Shown here piece after piece: positions 18,216 to 26,529 of a stretch of DNA of 64,000 nucleotides. Under the pieces are notes generated by a model. It saw only the letters and a list, made by a program, of their open reading frames with translations. It had not been told where the DNA came from and did not search any database. The position numbers were made by a program, and so were the translations under genes. Source of the stretch: Caballeronia sp. dw_276 (lineage in GTDB: Bacteria; Pseudomonadota; Gammaproteobacteria; Burkholderiales; Burkholderiaceae); assembly GCF_018449635.1 (NCBI RefSeq), contig NZ_JAAVUV010000007.1:310001-374000 (forward strand). The letters run 5' to 3'. Each line of letters opens with the position of its first letter. Position 1 is the stretch's first letter.

Positions 18216-18244
18216 CCCGACAGCACTTTCAACGTGCTGTCGGG
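18216..18244 (+). terminator. Strong hairpin after the sugar ABC operon
   Basis: CCCGACAGCAC (18216-18226) and GTGCTGTCGGG (18234-18244) form a perfect 11-pair stem with a 7-base loop, 29 bases after the binding-protein stop. The following bases are only mildly T-rich. It probably ends or attenuates the transcript before the DeoR gene. Confidence 0.7.
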
Positions 18245-18301
18245 CCTCTATTGTCCAACCTGCCAGCGAATGGCGCGTCTTCATTCAAGCATGATCCTCG
18301 C

Positions 18302-19030
18302 ATGACCAAGAACGAACGACTGCGCACGCTTGCCGAGACGCTGCGCGAGCAAAGCGTATTGCGTTTGCGTGAAGCCGCGACGCTGCTGGATGTATCGGAG
18401 ATGACGGTGCGCCGTGATATTGCCGCGAGCCCGGGCACATTCACGTATCTCGGCGGTTATATTGTGCGGACCTCCGATGTACCCAACCACACGAGCTACA
18501 CCATCGACGAGGAAAAGGACCACTTCGCCCAGGCGAAGGCTGAAGCATCGGCAACAGCGGCGCGAATAATTTCAGATAACGAAACAATTTTTATCGACTG
18601 CGGTACGACACTGACCAACCTGGCCCGCATGATTCCAGCGGACTTGCATCTCACGGTGGTCTGCTATTCGCTGAATATTGCCGAGATCCTGCGGCGCAAG
18701 TCCAATGTGCGAATGATCCTGCTGGGCGGCGTATATGCACCGTCGTCTGATTCGTTCGCGAGCGAGGAAAGCATCGATACGCTCAAGCGCATGGGAATCA
18801 ACAAGGCATTCATGTCGGCTGGCGGCGTTGATGAAGGGCGAGGCGTGACCTGCTGGAACTTTCACGAAGTAGGAATCAAGCAGGCCGCAATGGCAAGCGC
18901 CGTGGAAAAGCATCTCGTGATCGATACCAGCAAGATGGGCAAGGTCAAGGCCGTGCGCTTCTCGCAACTCGGCGACTTTGATTCGCTGATTACCGAACGC
19001 GGCCAGTCGCTGCGCCCGCTTATCGAGTGA
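18302..19030 (+). CDS. DeoR-family repressor close to E. coli DeoR
   Basis: A 242-residue repressor with an N-terminal winged helix (LREAATLLDVSEMTVRRDIA, residues about 18-37) and a sugar-phosphate-sensing domain. Several stretches resemble E. coli DeoR itself as I recall it: LGGYIV after the helix-turn-helix, FIDCGTTLTNL, VVCYSLN, SAGGVDEGRGVTCWNFHE and VIDTSKMGKVKAVRFSQL. DeoR answers to deoxyribose-5-phosphate, so a related ligand is plausible. I chose ATG 18302 because it begins the conserved domain; upstream codons are in the terminator hairpin region. It lies directly downstream of the sugar ABC genes, its likely targets. Confidence 0.83.
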   Translation: MTKNERLRTLAETLREQSVLRLREAATLLDVSEMTVRRDIAASPGTFTYLGGYIVRTSDVPNHTSYTIDEEKDHFAQAKAEASATAARIISDNETIFIDCGTTLTNLARMIPADLHLTVVCYSLNIAEILRRKSNVRMILLGGVYAPSSDSFASEESIDTLKRMGINKAFMSAGGVDEGRGVTCWNFHEVGIKQAAMASAVEKHLVIDTSKMGKVKAVRFSQLGDFDSLITERGQSLRPLIE

Positions 19031-19136
19031 ATCGAACGCAGTAGCATGACGCTAGGCTTGTAGATCGAATTGCATTGGTGATATATTACATATCAGTGTT
19101 TTACGAATCTTCATAAGCACGTCATCAGGTTCCGCA

Positions 19137-19814
19137 ATGCTCAATCCCTCGTTGTTCGGCCGTCTGTCTTTCATGCCCGCAGAACCCATTAAAGGGTCGC
19201 TGCCTGCCGGCCGCAACCGTTTCCGTATAGCAGAGGACCGCGACGCAATCCTGTTCGTGCCAACCGGACTCGACACGCTCGACGAGGTCCCGTTGTTCGT
19301 TATGTTCCATGGTGCAGGCGGCTTTCCCGAGAAGGTTCTGCCGTTCATCGAAGCACACGCCGAGCGCGAAAAATTCCTGATCCTCGCGCCGCATTCAACC
19401 TATGCAACATGGGACATCGTGATTGGCGGCAGCGGTCCGGACCTTGAGCGTCTGCAGCAGGCACTCGCCGAAGTCACGTTGCATTACCGGATAGATAATC
19501 GTCATATAGCCTTCGCAGGGTTTTCCGATGGTGCGAGCTACGCATTATCGATTGGCATTACTAACGGCGATATCGCGAGTCATGTGATCGCATTTTCCGG
19601 CGGTTTCATGTCCATTTTCATGCAGGAAGGTGCGCCGCAGATTTTCATAGCGCACGGCTTGCGCGACGAACAACTGCCCATCGAAACCAGCGGCCGCGCG
19701 AACGCCAACAAGTTGAAGGCTGCGGGTTATGACGTGCAGTACGTCGAGTTCGATGGCTTGCATGTCATTCAACCGGACGTGGTTAGCATGGCGATCCAGT
19801 TTTTCCTCAAATAG
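19137..19814 (+). CDS. Alpha/beta hydrolase, phospholipase/carboxylesterase type
   Basis: A 225-residue cytoplasmic serine hydrolase (no signal peptide) of the carboxylesterase/YpfH-like group. The oxyanion strand is LFVMFHGAGG (about 54-62), the nucleophile elbow is GFSDGAS with Ser130, the acid is Asp177 in AHGLRDEQLP, and the base is His209 in FDGLHV, so the triad is complete. It is followed after 30 bases by an AAA ATPase gene on the same strand, and the pair appears to be an operon. Nothing fixes the substrate; esters of small acids, acylated proteins or lipids are all possible. Confidence 0.78.
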   Translation: MLNPSLFGRLSFMPAEPIKGSLPAGRNRFRIAEDRDAILFVPTGLDTLDEVPLFVMFHGAGGFPEKVLPFIEAHAEREKFLILAPHSTYATWDIVIGGSGPDLERLQQALAEVTLHYRIDNRHIAFAGFSDGASYALSIGITNGDIASHVIAFSGGFMSIFMQEGAPQIFIAHGLRDEQLPIETSGRANANKLKAAGYDVQYVEFDGLHVIQPDVVSMAIQFFLK

Positions 19815-19844
19815 CGGCAGAGTTGGTGTCTCGGGAGTGCGCTA

Positions 19845-21467
19845 ATGGACTTTGAAATACCTGAATCGCTCGTTCATCCGCTACTCGCGATGATCGAGGC
19901 CGATTCGCCGCTTGCACAGCAACTGAACGAGCATGGCGTATGCCATGGCGCCATGCTCGTGTCGAGCAAGCTTTTCGATTCGAAGTCGTTGAACACGTTG
20001 TTCACTTTGAGCCGTGCGAATAACGAAAGCGCGCTGATGTTCCAGATGCTCGCACTCGACAACATCTATAAAGCGCCACAGGCCCGGATCATTCCGGCGC
20101 TCGATCAAACGGTGCCGGGGCTCGTCGCTTATCTCGCGCGTGACGTGATCGATGGCTGGCTGTACAGGCGCGCGAAGGACGGTACGCTTTTGCCGTGGCT
20201 CGTGCATCGCATGCGTTATGTGGAGCCCGAGCAAGGCGCTCCGTACGTGGTTGTCGACATGCTGGCGAACACCATGCAGTCGGCCAACTCGGAGCGAACC
20301 GATCCTCAGATGCGTCTTTCGGGCATGACGACATCATTGGTGATCAACCGGCATGACATTGTCAACCGCACCATTCCGGAGCTGCTTTCGGAATTCGGCT
20401 TTTATAAGGAGTGCGTGGAGTTCAAGCGCGAATACGAGCAACATGCGCAGCGCTTCCTCAAGATTCAGCCTCGCTTTGGCGCGCAGTTCGTCATTTCGAA
20501 GGCGGCTTTCACCGTCGATGCAAAAGGCGTTGCTCAGCTCACGCGTATTGTTGAAGGTGTCAGCGCAAAGTGCGTCAACGACGAAGAAATGCTGGAGCGC
20601 CGTTTTCAAATGACGGCCGATGCCGGGTTCTGGCGCAGCGCGAATGTCGAACAAGGCTTCGAAAAAGTCCCGCTGCATTGCTATGTATATCTGTTCCACC
20701 TCGAATGGCATCGCAACATCTGGGTTCATGCGCAGCACATAGCGGAGTATCAGTACCGGCCCGAATTGCGCGACAAGCTCGTGCTGCCCAAGCACCATCG
20801 CGATCTGATCGACATCTTGACGTCGAAAAATCGCGTGTTCGTGCAGGACTTCGTGCCCGGCAAGTCGAGCGGCACGACAATCCTATGCCAGGGCGCGCCA
20901 GGTCTTGGCAAGACGCTGACCGCGGAGGTCTATTCGGAAGTGGTGGGCAAGCCGCTATACCGCGTGCATTCCGGCCAGTTGGGAACAACGGCGGCATCGG
21001 TTGGGGCTACGCTGTCCGGCATCTTGCAACGCGCGGTGCGCTGGGATTCGATCCTGCTTCTGGACGAAGCCGATGTCTACATCCGCCGCAGGGATAACGA
21101 TCTCGAACACAACGCCATCGTCGCGGAATTTCTGCGCACGCTCGAATACTTCAGTGGTCTGCTTTTCATGACGACCAATCGCGTAGACGATGTCGACGAC
21201 GCCATCCTGTCTCGTTGCATTGCCAAGATCCAGTACGAGACGCCGTCGAAGACAGACGCAATGCTCCTGTGGAGATTGCTTGGCGAGCAGTTGGGTGCGG
21301 ATCTGAGCAGCGATCTGATCGAAGCGCTGACAAGTACATACCACCAAGCGAGCGGACGAGACATCAAGGAGCTCCTTAAACTGACAACGCGCTATTGCCG
21401 CGCGAAGGAGATTCCGCTTTCGGAAGATGCATTCAGGATGTGTGCGCTGTTTCGCGGGCATGCCTGA
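19845..21467 (+). CDS. AAA-family ATPase of unknown function
   Basis: A 540-residue protein with an uncharacterised N-terminal region (about 1-330) and a C-terminal AAA domain. Walker A is GAPGLGKT (about 350-357), Walker B is ILLLDEAD (about 403-410), sensor 1 is MTTNR (about 441-446), and a DDAILSRC segment stands where the arginine finger loop is expected. The lid region ends with ASGRDIKELLKLTTRYC. Such AAA modules remodel proteins as hexamers. The N-terminus has no domain I recognise; FKREYEQHAQRFLKIQPRFG and YLFHLEWHRNIWVHAQH look like helical structure. It is cotranscribed with the upstream hydrolase (30-base gap). No protease, HORMA or nuclease partner is visible. Confidence 0.8.
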   Translation: MDFEIPESLVHPLLAMIEADSPLAQQLNEHGVCHGAMLVSSKLFDSKSLNTLFTLSRANNESALMFQMLALDNIYKAPQARIIPALDQTVPGLVAYLARDVIDGWLYRRAKDGTLLPWLVHRMRYVEPEQGAPYVVVDMLANTMQSANSERTDPQMRLSGMTTSLVINRHDIVNRTIPELLSEFGFYKECVEFKREYEQHAQRFLKIQPRFGAQFVISKAAFTVDAKGVAQLTRIVEGVSAKCVNDEEMLERRFQMTADAGFWRSANVEQGFEKVPLHCYVYLFHLEWHRNIWVHAQHIAEYQYRPELRDKLVLPKHHRDLIDILTSKNRVFVQDFVPGKSSGTTILCQGAPGLGKTLTAEVYSEVVGKPLYRVHSGQLGTTAASVGATLSGILQRAVRWDSILLLDEADVYIRRRDNDLEHNAIVAEFLRTLEYFSGLLFMTTNRVDDVDDAILSRCIAKIQYETPSKTDAMLLWRLLGEQLGADLSSDLIEALTSTYHQASGRDIKELLKLTTRYCRAKEIPLSEDAFRMCALFRGHA

Positions 21468-21745
21468 GCTCGCGCAACGTTTCGTGTTTCGATAAGTTTT
21501 TCAAGATCATTAAAAGAATATTTTTTCGGAGAAATTAAGTAAGGTTTCAGATAATATTTTGTCGGCTTATTGCGGGCCGGCTCTTCTGGCCAATGAGACC
21601 GTCCCGGTGAGCGAATGCCGACTGCAGCCAGCGGCGCCACGCCACCGTTCAAGTTTCGCGAGACCACTCGCGCGTGCGTTGACGAAGCGCCGTTGCTGCT
21701 GTCCTCTTTATAAGAATCGACAATAAAAGGACTCGCAGGAGCACG

Positions 21746-23734
21746 ATGAAAAGCAACCCCTCACTGACTCTCGCAACCGCACTATCCGCCGCCACGCTTC
21801 TGCTGGTCTCTTGCGGCGGCGACTCAGACGACAAACAGCCGGTCTCCACAACGCCCGTTCAGAACACGAGTTGCCTCGCGGTGGACAGCAATGGATCGAG
21901 CGTTGTCATCGGATCGAATCTGCCGGGCGACCCCTCGCTTCCGGAAGCCGCTTCGGGTTATCGCACGGGTTTGAAGCCCGTGTACGCAAAGACCTATATG
22001 GTCACGACATCGAATGCGTATGCAAGCGCCGCGGGTTGCGGCGTGCTCACGAAAGGCGGCACCGCGGCCGATGCCGCCGTTGCCGTGCAGGCGGTGCTCG
22101 GCCTGACGGTTCCAGAAGCCACGGGACTCGGGTCGGGCGGCGTGCTGCTTTATTACGATGCATCGAAGAAAGCGGTGCAGGCGTATGACGGCCGCGAAAC
22201 AGCGCCCAACGCGGCCACGGAAAACTATCTTCGTTATGTCGATGACAACAGCGACCACTCGGCCCCGCAACCAAGCGCGCGTGCAAGCGGCCGCTCGATC
22301 GGCACAATCGGCGTGCCGCGGCTTATCGAAGCACTGCAGCGCGATCATGGCAAGCTTGCGTGGAAAGACTTGTTCGGCGACGCGATCTCGCTCGCGTCCA
22401 ACGGGTTCCCGATCGGTGGACGGCTGGCCGGCGCGATTGCATCGAATGCAAGCAGCCTCAAGCGCGACCCGGAAGCCGCTGCGTACTTTTTCAACGCGGA
22501 CGGATCGCCCAAGGCATTGGGCACGGTACTGAAGAATCCCGCATACGCCGCGACGCTTCAGGCGATGGCAAACAACGGCGCAAACGCGCTCTACTCCGGG
22601 CAGATCGCGCAGGACATCGTGACGAAGATTGCGACGACTACCGGTGCCGATGGATCGAAGATCACAGCGGGTAAAACCACGCTTGCCGATCTCGCCGGCT
22701 ATCAGGCAAAAGTGCGCGAGCCGATTTGCACGACATACCGGAGCTACTGGATTTGCGGCATGCCGCCGCCGTCGTCGGGTGGCATTGCAGTGGCGTCCGC
22801 TTTGGGAATTCTCGAGAACTTCAATCTGCAGCAGCAAAAACCGACGGCCATCGATCTTGAAGGCGGCAAGCCGACGGTTCAAGGCGTCCATCTGATCACG
22901 GAAGCCGAGCGCATGGCGTACGCAGACCGCGACAAATACGTGGCTGATACCGACTTCATCCCACCGCCGGGCGGCACTTGGAACACGTTGCTCAACAAAC
23001 CTTATTTGCAAAGCCGGTCGGCACTGATCAACGTGAACAAGAGCATGGGCACCGCTGCTGCCGGCAATTTTGGCGCGGTTCCGCTCGGCGTGGATAAAAC
23101 GCTGATCGAGCACGGCACGAATCAGTTCACCATCGTGGACGGCAGCGGCAACGTGGTGACGGCCACGACCACGGTCGAGTCGAGCATGGGGTCGTTTCAC
23201 ATGACTAACGGCTTCCTGCTCAACAACCAGCTCACCGACTTCTCCGCGAGCCCGACCGATACCACCGGTGCCCTCGTTGCAAATCGCGTGCAGCCTGGCA
23301 AGCGGCCGCGCAGTTCGATGGCGCCAACGCTAGTCTTCAAGATCGCCGCCGATGGATCAAAGGGCGACTTCGTCATGGCGACGGGCTCGCCCGGCGGCGG
23401 CACGATTCCGCAATACGTGGTCAAGACAATCGTTGGTGTGCTCGACTGGGGACTGGACGCACAGCAATCGGCGAATCTGGTCGACTTCGGCGCGAGCAAT
23501 AGTCCGACCACGACCGTTGGCGGCGAGCATCCGAACATCAACACGGCGAACGGTGGCGCGAACGATCCGTTGATCGCCGGTCTGACCGCGCTGGGTCATA
23601 CCGTGTCGACGGCGGCTCAAGCCAGCGGCGTCAATACGATCTTGCGCACAGGGGTCAATCAGTCGAGCGTCCTGCAAGGCGGCACAGATCCGCGCCGTGA
23701 AGGCGTCGTGCTCGGGGATACGTTCAAGCCTTGA
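21746..23734 (+). CDS. ggt: Gamma-glutamyltransferase, lipoprotein form
   Basis: A 662-residue gamma-glutamyltranspeptidase that cleaves glutathione and other gamma-glutamyl compounds in the periplasm. The N-terminus ends LLLVSCGG, a lipobox, so it should be membrane-anchored, unlike the soluble E. coli enzyme. The large-subunit signature is TVPEATGLGSGG. Autocleavage should occur before Thr458 in HGTNQFTIVDGSGN (TTH in E. coli), giving subunits of about 457 and 205 residues. SSMGSF and the GSPGGGTIPQYV oxyanion region are present. GCAGGAGCACG precedes the ATG. It stands alone and is followed by a hairpin shared with the convergent tetR gene. Confidence 0.88.
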   Translation: MKSNPSLTLATALSAATLLLVSCGGDSDDKQPVSTTPVQNTSCLAVDSNGSSVVIGSNLPGDPSLPEAASGYRTGLKPVYAKTYMVTTSNAYASAAGCGVLTKGGTAADAAVAVQAVLGLTVPEATGLGSGGVLLYYDASKKAVQAYDGRETAPNAATENYLRYVDDNSDHSAPQPSARASGRSIGTIGVPRLIEALQRDHGKLAWKDLFGDAISLASNGFPIGGRLAGAIASNASSLKRDPEAAAYFFNADGSPKALGTVLKNPAYAATLQAMANNGANALYSGQIAQDIVTKIATTTGADGSKITAGKTTLADLAGYQAKVREPICTTYRSYWICGMPPPSSGGIAVASALGILENFNLQQQKPTAIDLEGGKPTVQGVHLITEAERMAYADRDKYVADTDFIPPPGGTWNTLLNKPYLQSRSALINVNKSMGTAAAGNFGAVPLGVDKTLIEHGTNQFTIVDGSGNVVTATTTVESSMGSFHMTNGFLLNNQLTDFSASPTDTTGALVANRVQPGKRPRSSMAPTLVFKIAADGSKGDFVMATGSPGGGTIPQYVVKTIVGVLDWGLDAQQSANLVDFGASNSPTTTVGGEHPNINTANGGANDPLIAGLTALGHTVSTAAQASGVNTILRTGVNQSSVLQGGTDPRREGVVLGDTFKP

Positions 23735-23741
23735 TGAATAC

Positions 23742-23774
23742 GCGCGTGCATTCCCCTAGCTGGAGTGCACGCGC
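23742..23774. terminator. Hairpin between ggt and tetR
   Basis: GCGCGTGCA (23742-23750) pairs with TGCACGCGC (23766-23774), and the stem continues inward by three more pairs after one mismatch. It lies 8 bases after the ggt stop and before the convergent tetR stop, so it may act on both strands. Confidence 0.55.
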
Positions 23775-23798
23775 CTGACGCGAGCAGGCGAATAAAAA

Positions 23799-24365
23799 TC
23801 AAGGAATCAATCCGGCGGCGCGGTAAGCCGCCACTGCCTGATCGTAAAGCGCAATGTCCCCTCTTCCTCTCGCGACAAGCTGGGCACCTTCAATAGCTGC
23901 GTATATTGCAAGCGCCTGATGCTGGATTGCATCTTTACTCGCTTTGGTCTTTCTGCGGGACAGCACTTCTGTAAGCCACTCGATATTGACGCTGATGAAG
24001 TGATTGACTTCCGCGCGCACTTCGTCGGGCAAGTCGTCGTGTTCGGCAGACATCAATCCGACGAGGCACATCCGGTTTTCGTTCACTAGCGCCGCCCGGA
24101 ATATTCCCGCATATGCGTCGATGCATTCTCGGACAGTCTTGGACGACGCAAGTATTTGCTCGAACGCTGCGATCCCATCTTCCGTATAACGTTGTGCAAG
24201 CGCTGCACCAAGGTGGCCTTTGGTTGGAAAATGATGATGGATGCTCGCACTGGACACACCAACTTCCTTGCCGATTTCCCGAAAGCTGAGCGCGTTGTAG
24301 CCATTGCTTTGCACCATGAGACGGCCCACGCTCATGATTTTTTCCCGCGTGTCAGTGTTGGCCAT
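23799..24365 (-). CDS. TetR-family repressor
   Basis: A 188-residue TetR/AcrR repressor. The DNA-binding domain (residues 8-52) reads MSVGRLMVQSNGYNALSFRE, then IGKEVGVSSASIHHHFPTKG, a canonical helix-turn-helix with the HHHF motif at the start of helix 4. The ligand domain has TVRECIDAYAGIF and NRMCLVGLMSAEHDDLP, similar to NemR-like electrophile sensors, and one central Cys that could be reactive (inference). It is divergent from a glutathione S-transferase gene, and the 158 bases between them contain three copies of a TATCGATA-centred palindrome, the probable operators. Confidence 0.85.
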   Translation of the reverse strand: MANTDTREKIMSVGRLMVQSNGYNALSFREIGKEVGVSSASIHHHFPTKGHLGAALAQRYTEDGIAAFEQILASSKTVRECIDAYAGIFRAALVNENRMCLVGLMSAEHDDLPDEVRAEVNHFISVNIEWLTEVLSRRKTKASKDAIQHQALAIYAAIEGAQLVARGRGDIALYDQAVAAYRAAGLIP

Positions 24366-24404
24366 CTGGAACTTCCTCGGTCCGAAAACATGCCTGATTA
24401 TATC

Positions 24405-24416
24405 TCTATCGATAGA
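24405..24416. promoter_or_regulatory. TetR operator copy 1
   Basis: TCTATCGATAGA is a perfect 12-base palindrome that extends with one mismatch to TATCTCTATCGATAGATA. It is the closest copy to the tetR start, so it fits autorepression. Confidence 0.65.
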
Positions 24417-24435
24417 TAACTCGAGTCGACCCCTT

Positions 24436-24449
24436 ATCTATCGATAGAT
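24436..24449. promoter_or_regulatory. TetR operator copy 2
   Basis: ATCTATCGATAGAT is a perfect 14-base palindrome ending 5 bases before the TTGACA element of the GST promoter. It is the best copy of the three. Confidence 0.7.
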
Positions 24450-24454
24450 TGTTG

Positions 24455-24483
24455 TTGACAGCGCGCTCACGACATCCTAATCT
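24455..24483 (+). promoter_or_regulatory. Promoter of the GST gene
   Basis: TTGACA at 24455-24460 is a consensus -35 element. At 17 bases spacing the -10 position reads TAATCT, a partial match. Operator copies 2 and 3 flank it. Confidence 0.45.
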
Positions 24484-24499
24484 TCGCTCCACACTTAAC

Positions 24500-24509
24500 C
24501 TATCGATAG
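24500..24509. promoter_or_regulatory. TetR operator copy 3
   Basis: CTATCGATAG, followed by ATAAGG, is the weakest copy (the outer arm is imperfect). It lies in the GST leader just upstream of the AAGGA ribosome site, where bound repressor would block transcription start or elongation. Confidence 0.55.
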
Positions 24510-24523
24510 ATAAGGAAATGATC

Positions 24524-25177
24524 ATGAAAATTTACGACATCCCGGGCTTCCCGAATCCTGCACGCATTCGCATCGTTCTGGCGGAGAAAGGTCTGGATGC
24601 GCAGATCGAATTCGTCAAAGTCGATCTGTTTGCCGCCGAGCACAAGCAAGACGCTTTTCTCGCAATCAACCCCACTGGTACGGTGCCGGTGCTCGAACTC
24701 GACGACGGCACCTTCATTTCAGAAAGCGTTGCGATTACCGAGTATCTCGACAATCTAGACGGGAACCCTACCCTTACCGGCAAGACGCCCAAGCAAAAAG
24801 CAATCATCCACATGATGCAAAAACGCGCGGATGATCAGCTTATCGATGCAATCGGCATTTATTTTCACCATGCGACGCCCGGCCTAGGCGATCGTTTGCT
24901 GGCTTATAAAAGCCCTGAATGGGCGCACAGGAAAGAATGGGGCGAACGCCACCGCGAAAAATTCGTGCGCGGCATGAGGTATTTCGACAGCGTTCTGAAA
25001 ACGCAACCCTACATAGCAGGCGATGAATTCTCGATGGCCGATATAACGGCTTATGCCGCGCTTTTGCACGCCGGTTTTACGACAGTGACAATTCCGGATG
25101 ATTGCAGCGCGCTCGCGGCATGGCAGAAAAAGGTTTCGGAACGGCCCAGCGTCAAGAATCGCAGCGGACAAGCTTAA
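24524..25177 (+). CDS. Glutathione S-transferase
   Basis: A 217-residue cytosolic GST: an N-terminal thioredoxin fold (MKIYDIPGFPNPARIRIVLA, residues 1-80) with the glutathione-contacting TGTVPVLELDDG and ESVAITEYLD, and a C-terminal helical domain with AGDEFSMADITAYAA, the N-capping box of the family. An ATG two codons upstream exists, but AAGGA has better spacing (7 bases) to 24524. It is controlled by the divergent TetR protein, whose operators flank its promoter, so it is likely induced by an electrophile or aromatic compound that it then conjugates to glutathione (inference). Confidence 0.88.
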   Translation: MKIYDIPGFPNPARIRIVLAEKGLDAQIEFVKVDLFAAEHKQDAFLAINPTGTVPVLELDDGTFISESVAITEYLDNLDGNPTLTGKTPKQKAIIHMMQKRADDQLIDAIGIYFHHATPGLGDRLLAYKSPEWAHRKEWGERHREKFVRGMRYFDSVLKTQPYIAGDEFSMADITAYAALLHAGFTTVTIPDDCSALAAWQKKVSERPSVKNRSGQA

Positions 25178-25197
25178 CTCCGGGCTGATCCAGATTT

Positions 25198-25230
25198 CCT
25201 CCGATCGATACGCTGCGGGTCAATCGGAGG
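25198..25230. terminator. Hairpin between GST and monooxygenase genes
   Basis: CCTCCGAT (25198-25205) and ATCGGAGG (25223-25230) form an 8-pair stem with a long 17-base loop, between two convergent stop codons. It is a candidate shared terminator. Confidence 0.45.
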
Positions 25231-25244
25231 CTTCGCTGCTTTGA

Positions 25245-25553
25245 CTAAGCGACTTGCAGCACATTGATCACACGTTTAGACAGGAGCGGTGCGGTATTAC
25301 GGCCGTATTCCGCCATATGAGCGGACGCTGCATGCGCTTTCAACGCATCAATGCTCTCCCAGCGCTCGATGACTGCGAACGTATCGTCGCCAAGCGGTGT
25401 CTGGATCGCACCGGCGCCGGGTACATCGATCACGGCCTCATAGCTGATACATCCTTCCTCTGCCAACACTGCCGGCTGGTTCTTGCTGAACAATGCGAGC
25501 ACGTCGGCGCGCTTGCCAGGATTTGCAGTAATAGTGGCAATGACATGAATCAT
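25245..25553 (-). CDS. Antibiotic biosynthesis monooxygenase-domain protein (YgiN-like)
   Basis: A 102-residue ABM-fold (dimeric ferredoxin-like) protein. It begins MIHVIATITANPGKRADVLA and includes GCISYEAVID, FAVIERWESIDALKAHAASA and HMAEYG, the pattern of YgiN-type quinol monooxygenases and related small oxygenases that need no cofactor. GGAGAAGATTGG precedes the ATG. It converges on the GST gene; both could deal with quinones or electrophiles, but shared regulation is not visible. The exact substrate is unknown. Confidence 0.8.
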   Translation of the reverse strand: MIHVIATITANPGKRADVLALFSKNQPAVLAEEGCISYEAVIDVPGAGAIQTPLGDDTFAVIERWESIDALKAHAASAHMAEYGRNTAPLLSKRVINVLQVA

Positions 25554-25625
25554 CCAATCTTCTCCAATGTGATTAAGAAACGCGTTGAATGATAATCCCG
25601 ATCGCGTGAACGCATTGCCTGCGTA

Positions 25626-26267
25626 TCAATACGCCCGCAAGATCGCCCTGACCGGACTTGCATCGAGCGTGGTCAACTTCAATGGCAAGGCGATCAACTC
25701 GTAGGTTCCATTGGAAACGCCGTCGAGGATCAGGCCTTCGAGTATCGCCATCTTGTGCGCGCGGACACGATAGTGCGCGTCCATTGTTTTCGACTCTTGC
25801 GGATCGAGCGAAGGTGTATCGACGCCTATGAGCCTCACGCCGCGCTCAGCGAGCCTGTCGATCGCATCGGGTGAAATGGCGGCGAAGTCGCTGTCCCATT
25901 TCGCGACCGGCGCCTTTGCATACGTCCGGATCAGCACGCGGGAAGAGAGTTGCAATTGGGCATCGAGCAAGGCAGATTCAATCTCCCCAATGCTAATATG
26001 CGAAGCCTTGGGCTCGATCGCAATGACCACACACTCGCCGATATACACATCCAGGCCGACCGCGCCAATGGCATTGCCACGCGGGTCATAATGCAACGGC
26101 GCGTCGGCGTGTGTTGCGGTATGCGGCGAAAGCGTCATGCGCCCCACATTGACGGGTGAACCCGCCTCCATCTTCCAGACTCGTTCAAGCGTGACTGGTG
26201 TATCGCCGGGCCAGACCGGCGTGTCTGGCCCAATGGGAGCGCTAATGTCGAAAAGTGTTTGCGGCAT
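25626..26267 (-). CDS. kynB: Kynurenine formamidase
   Basis: A 213-residue metal-dependent cyclase-fold enzyme that hydrolyses N-formylkynurenine to kynurenine and formate in tryptophan breakdown. It begins [20 protein letters not shown] and has [15 protein letters not shown], whose HxxxHxD...H set binds the two zinc ions, and the later [18 protein letters not shown]. Length and motifs match KynB of Burkholderia. In most relatives kynB is clustered with kynA and kynU; neither is adjacent here, so this is either a relocated or a second copy, or an isozyme acting on a related formamide. The gene downstream on the same strand is the small ABM protein. Confidence 0.85.
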   Translation of the reverse strand: MPQTLFDISAPIGPDTPVWPGDTPVTLERVWKMEAGSPVNVGRMTLSPHTATHADAPLHYDPRGNAIGAVGLDVYIGECVVIAIEPKASHISIGEIESALLDAQLQLSSRVLIRTYAKAPVAKWDSDFAAISPDAIDRLAERGVRLIGVDTPSLDPQESKTMDAHYRVRAHKMAILEGLILDGVSNGTYELIALPLKLTTLDASPVRAILRAY

Positions 26268-26529
26268 GGTGTTATCCGTTTGTATTCATGCCAATCTTAC
26301 GAGAAAGCCGTTGGTGATTGTTTCCAAAGCGCAGGTCGATATAAGTCTCGCGTCGAATAAAAAACCGTTCAAGCCAAACAAACCTACGAATTAATGCTTC
26401 GCAACCGCGCCTCATCTTAGTGCGATCCAATGCCTTGCCCTGGTGCATGGATCCGCGCGGTTTACTACGCACGCTTTGTATTGCTACACTCGATTCATTC
26501 GCGGCCGCCTCACTGGAGAGTTCGACATC

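Noticed and set aside
21560..21720. A possible riboswitch in the ggt leader (GC-rich hairpins around 21570-21600)
   Set aside because: The stems are imperfect and no known riboswitch core could be matched.
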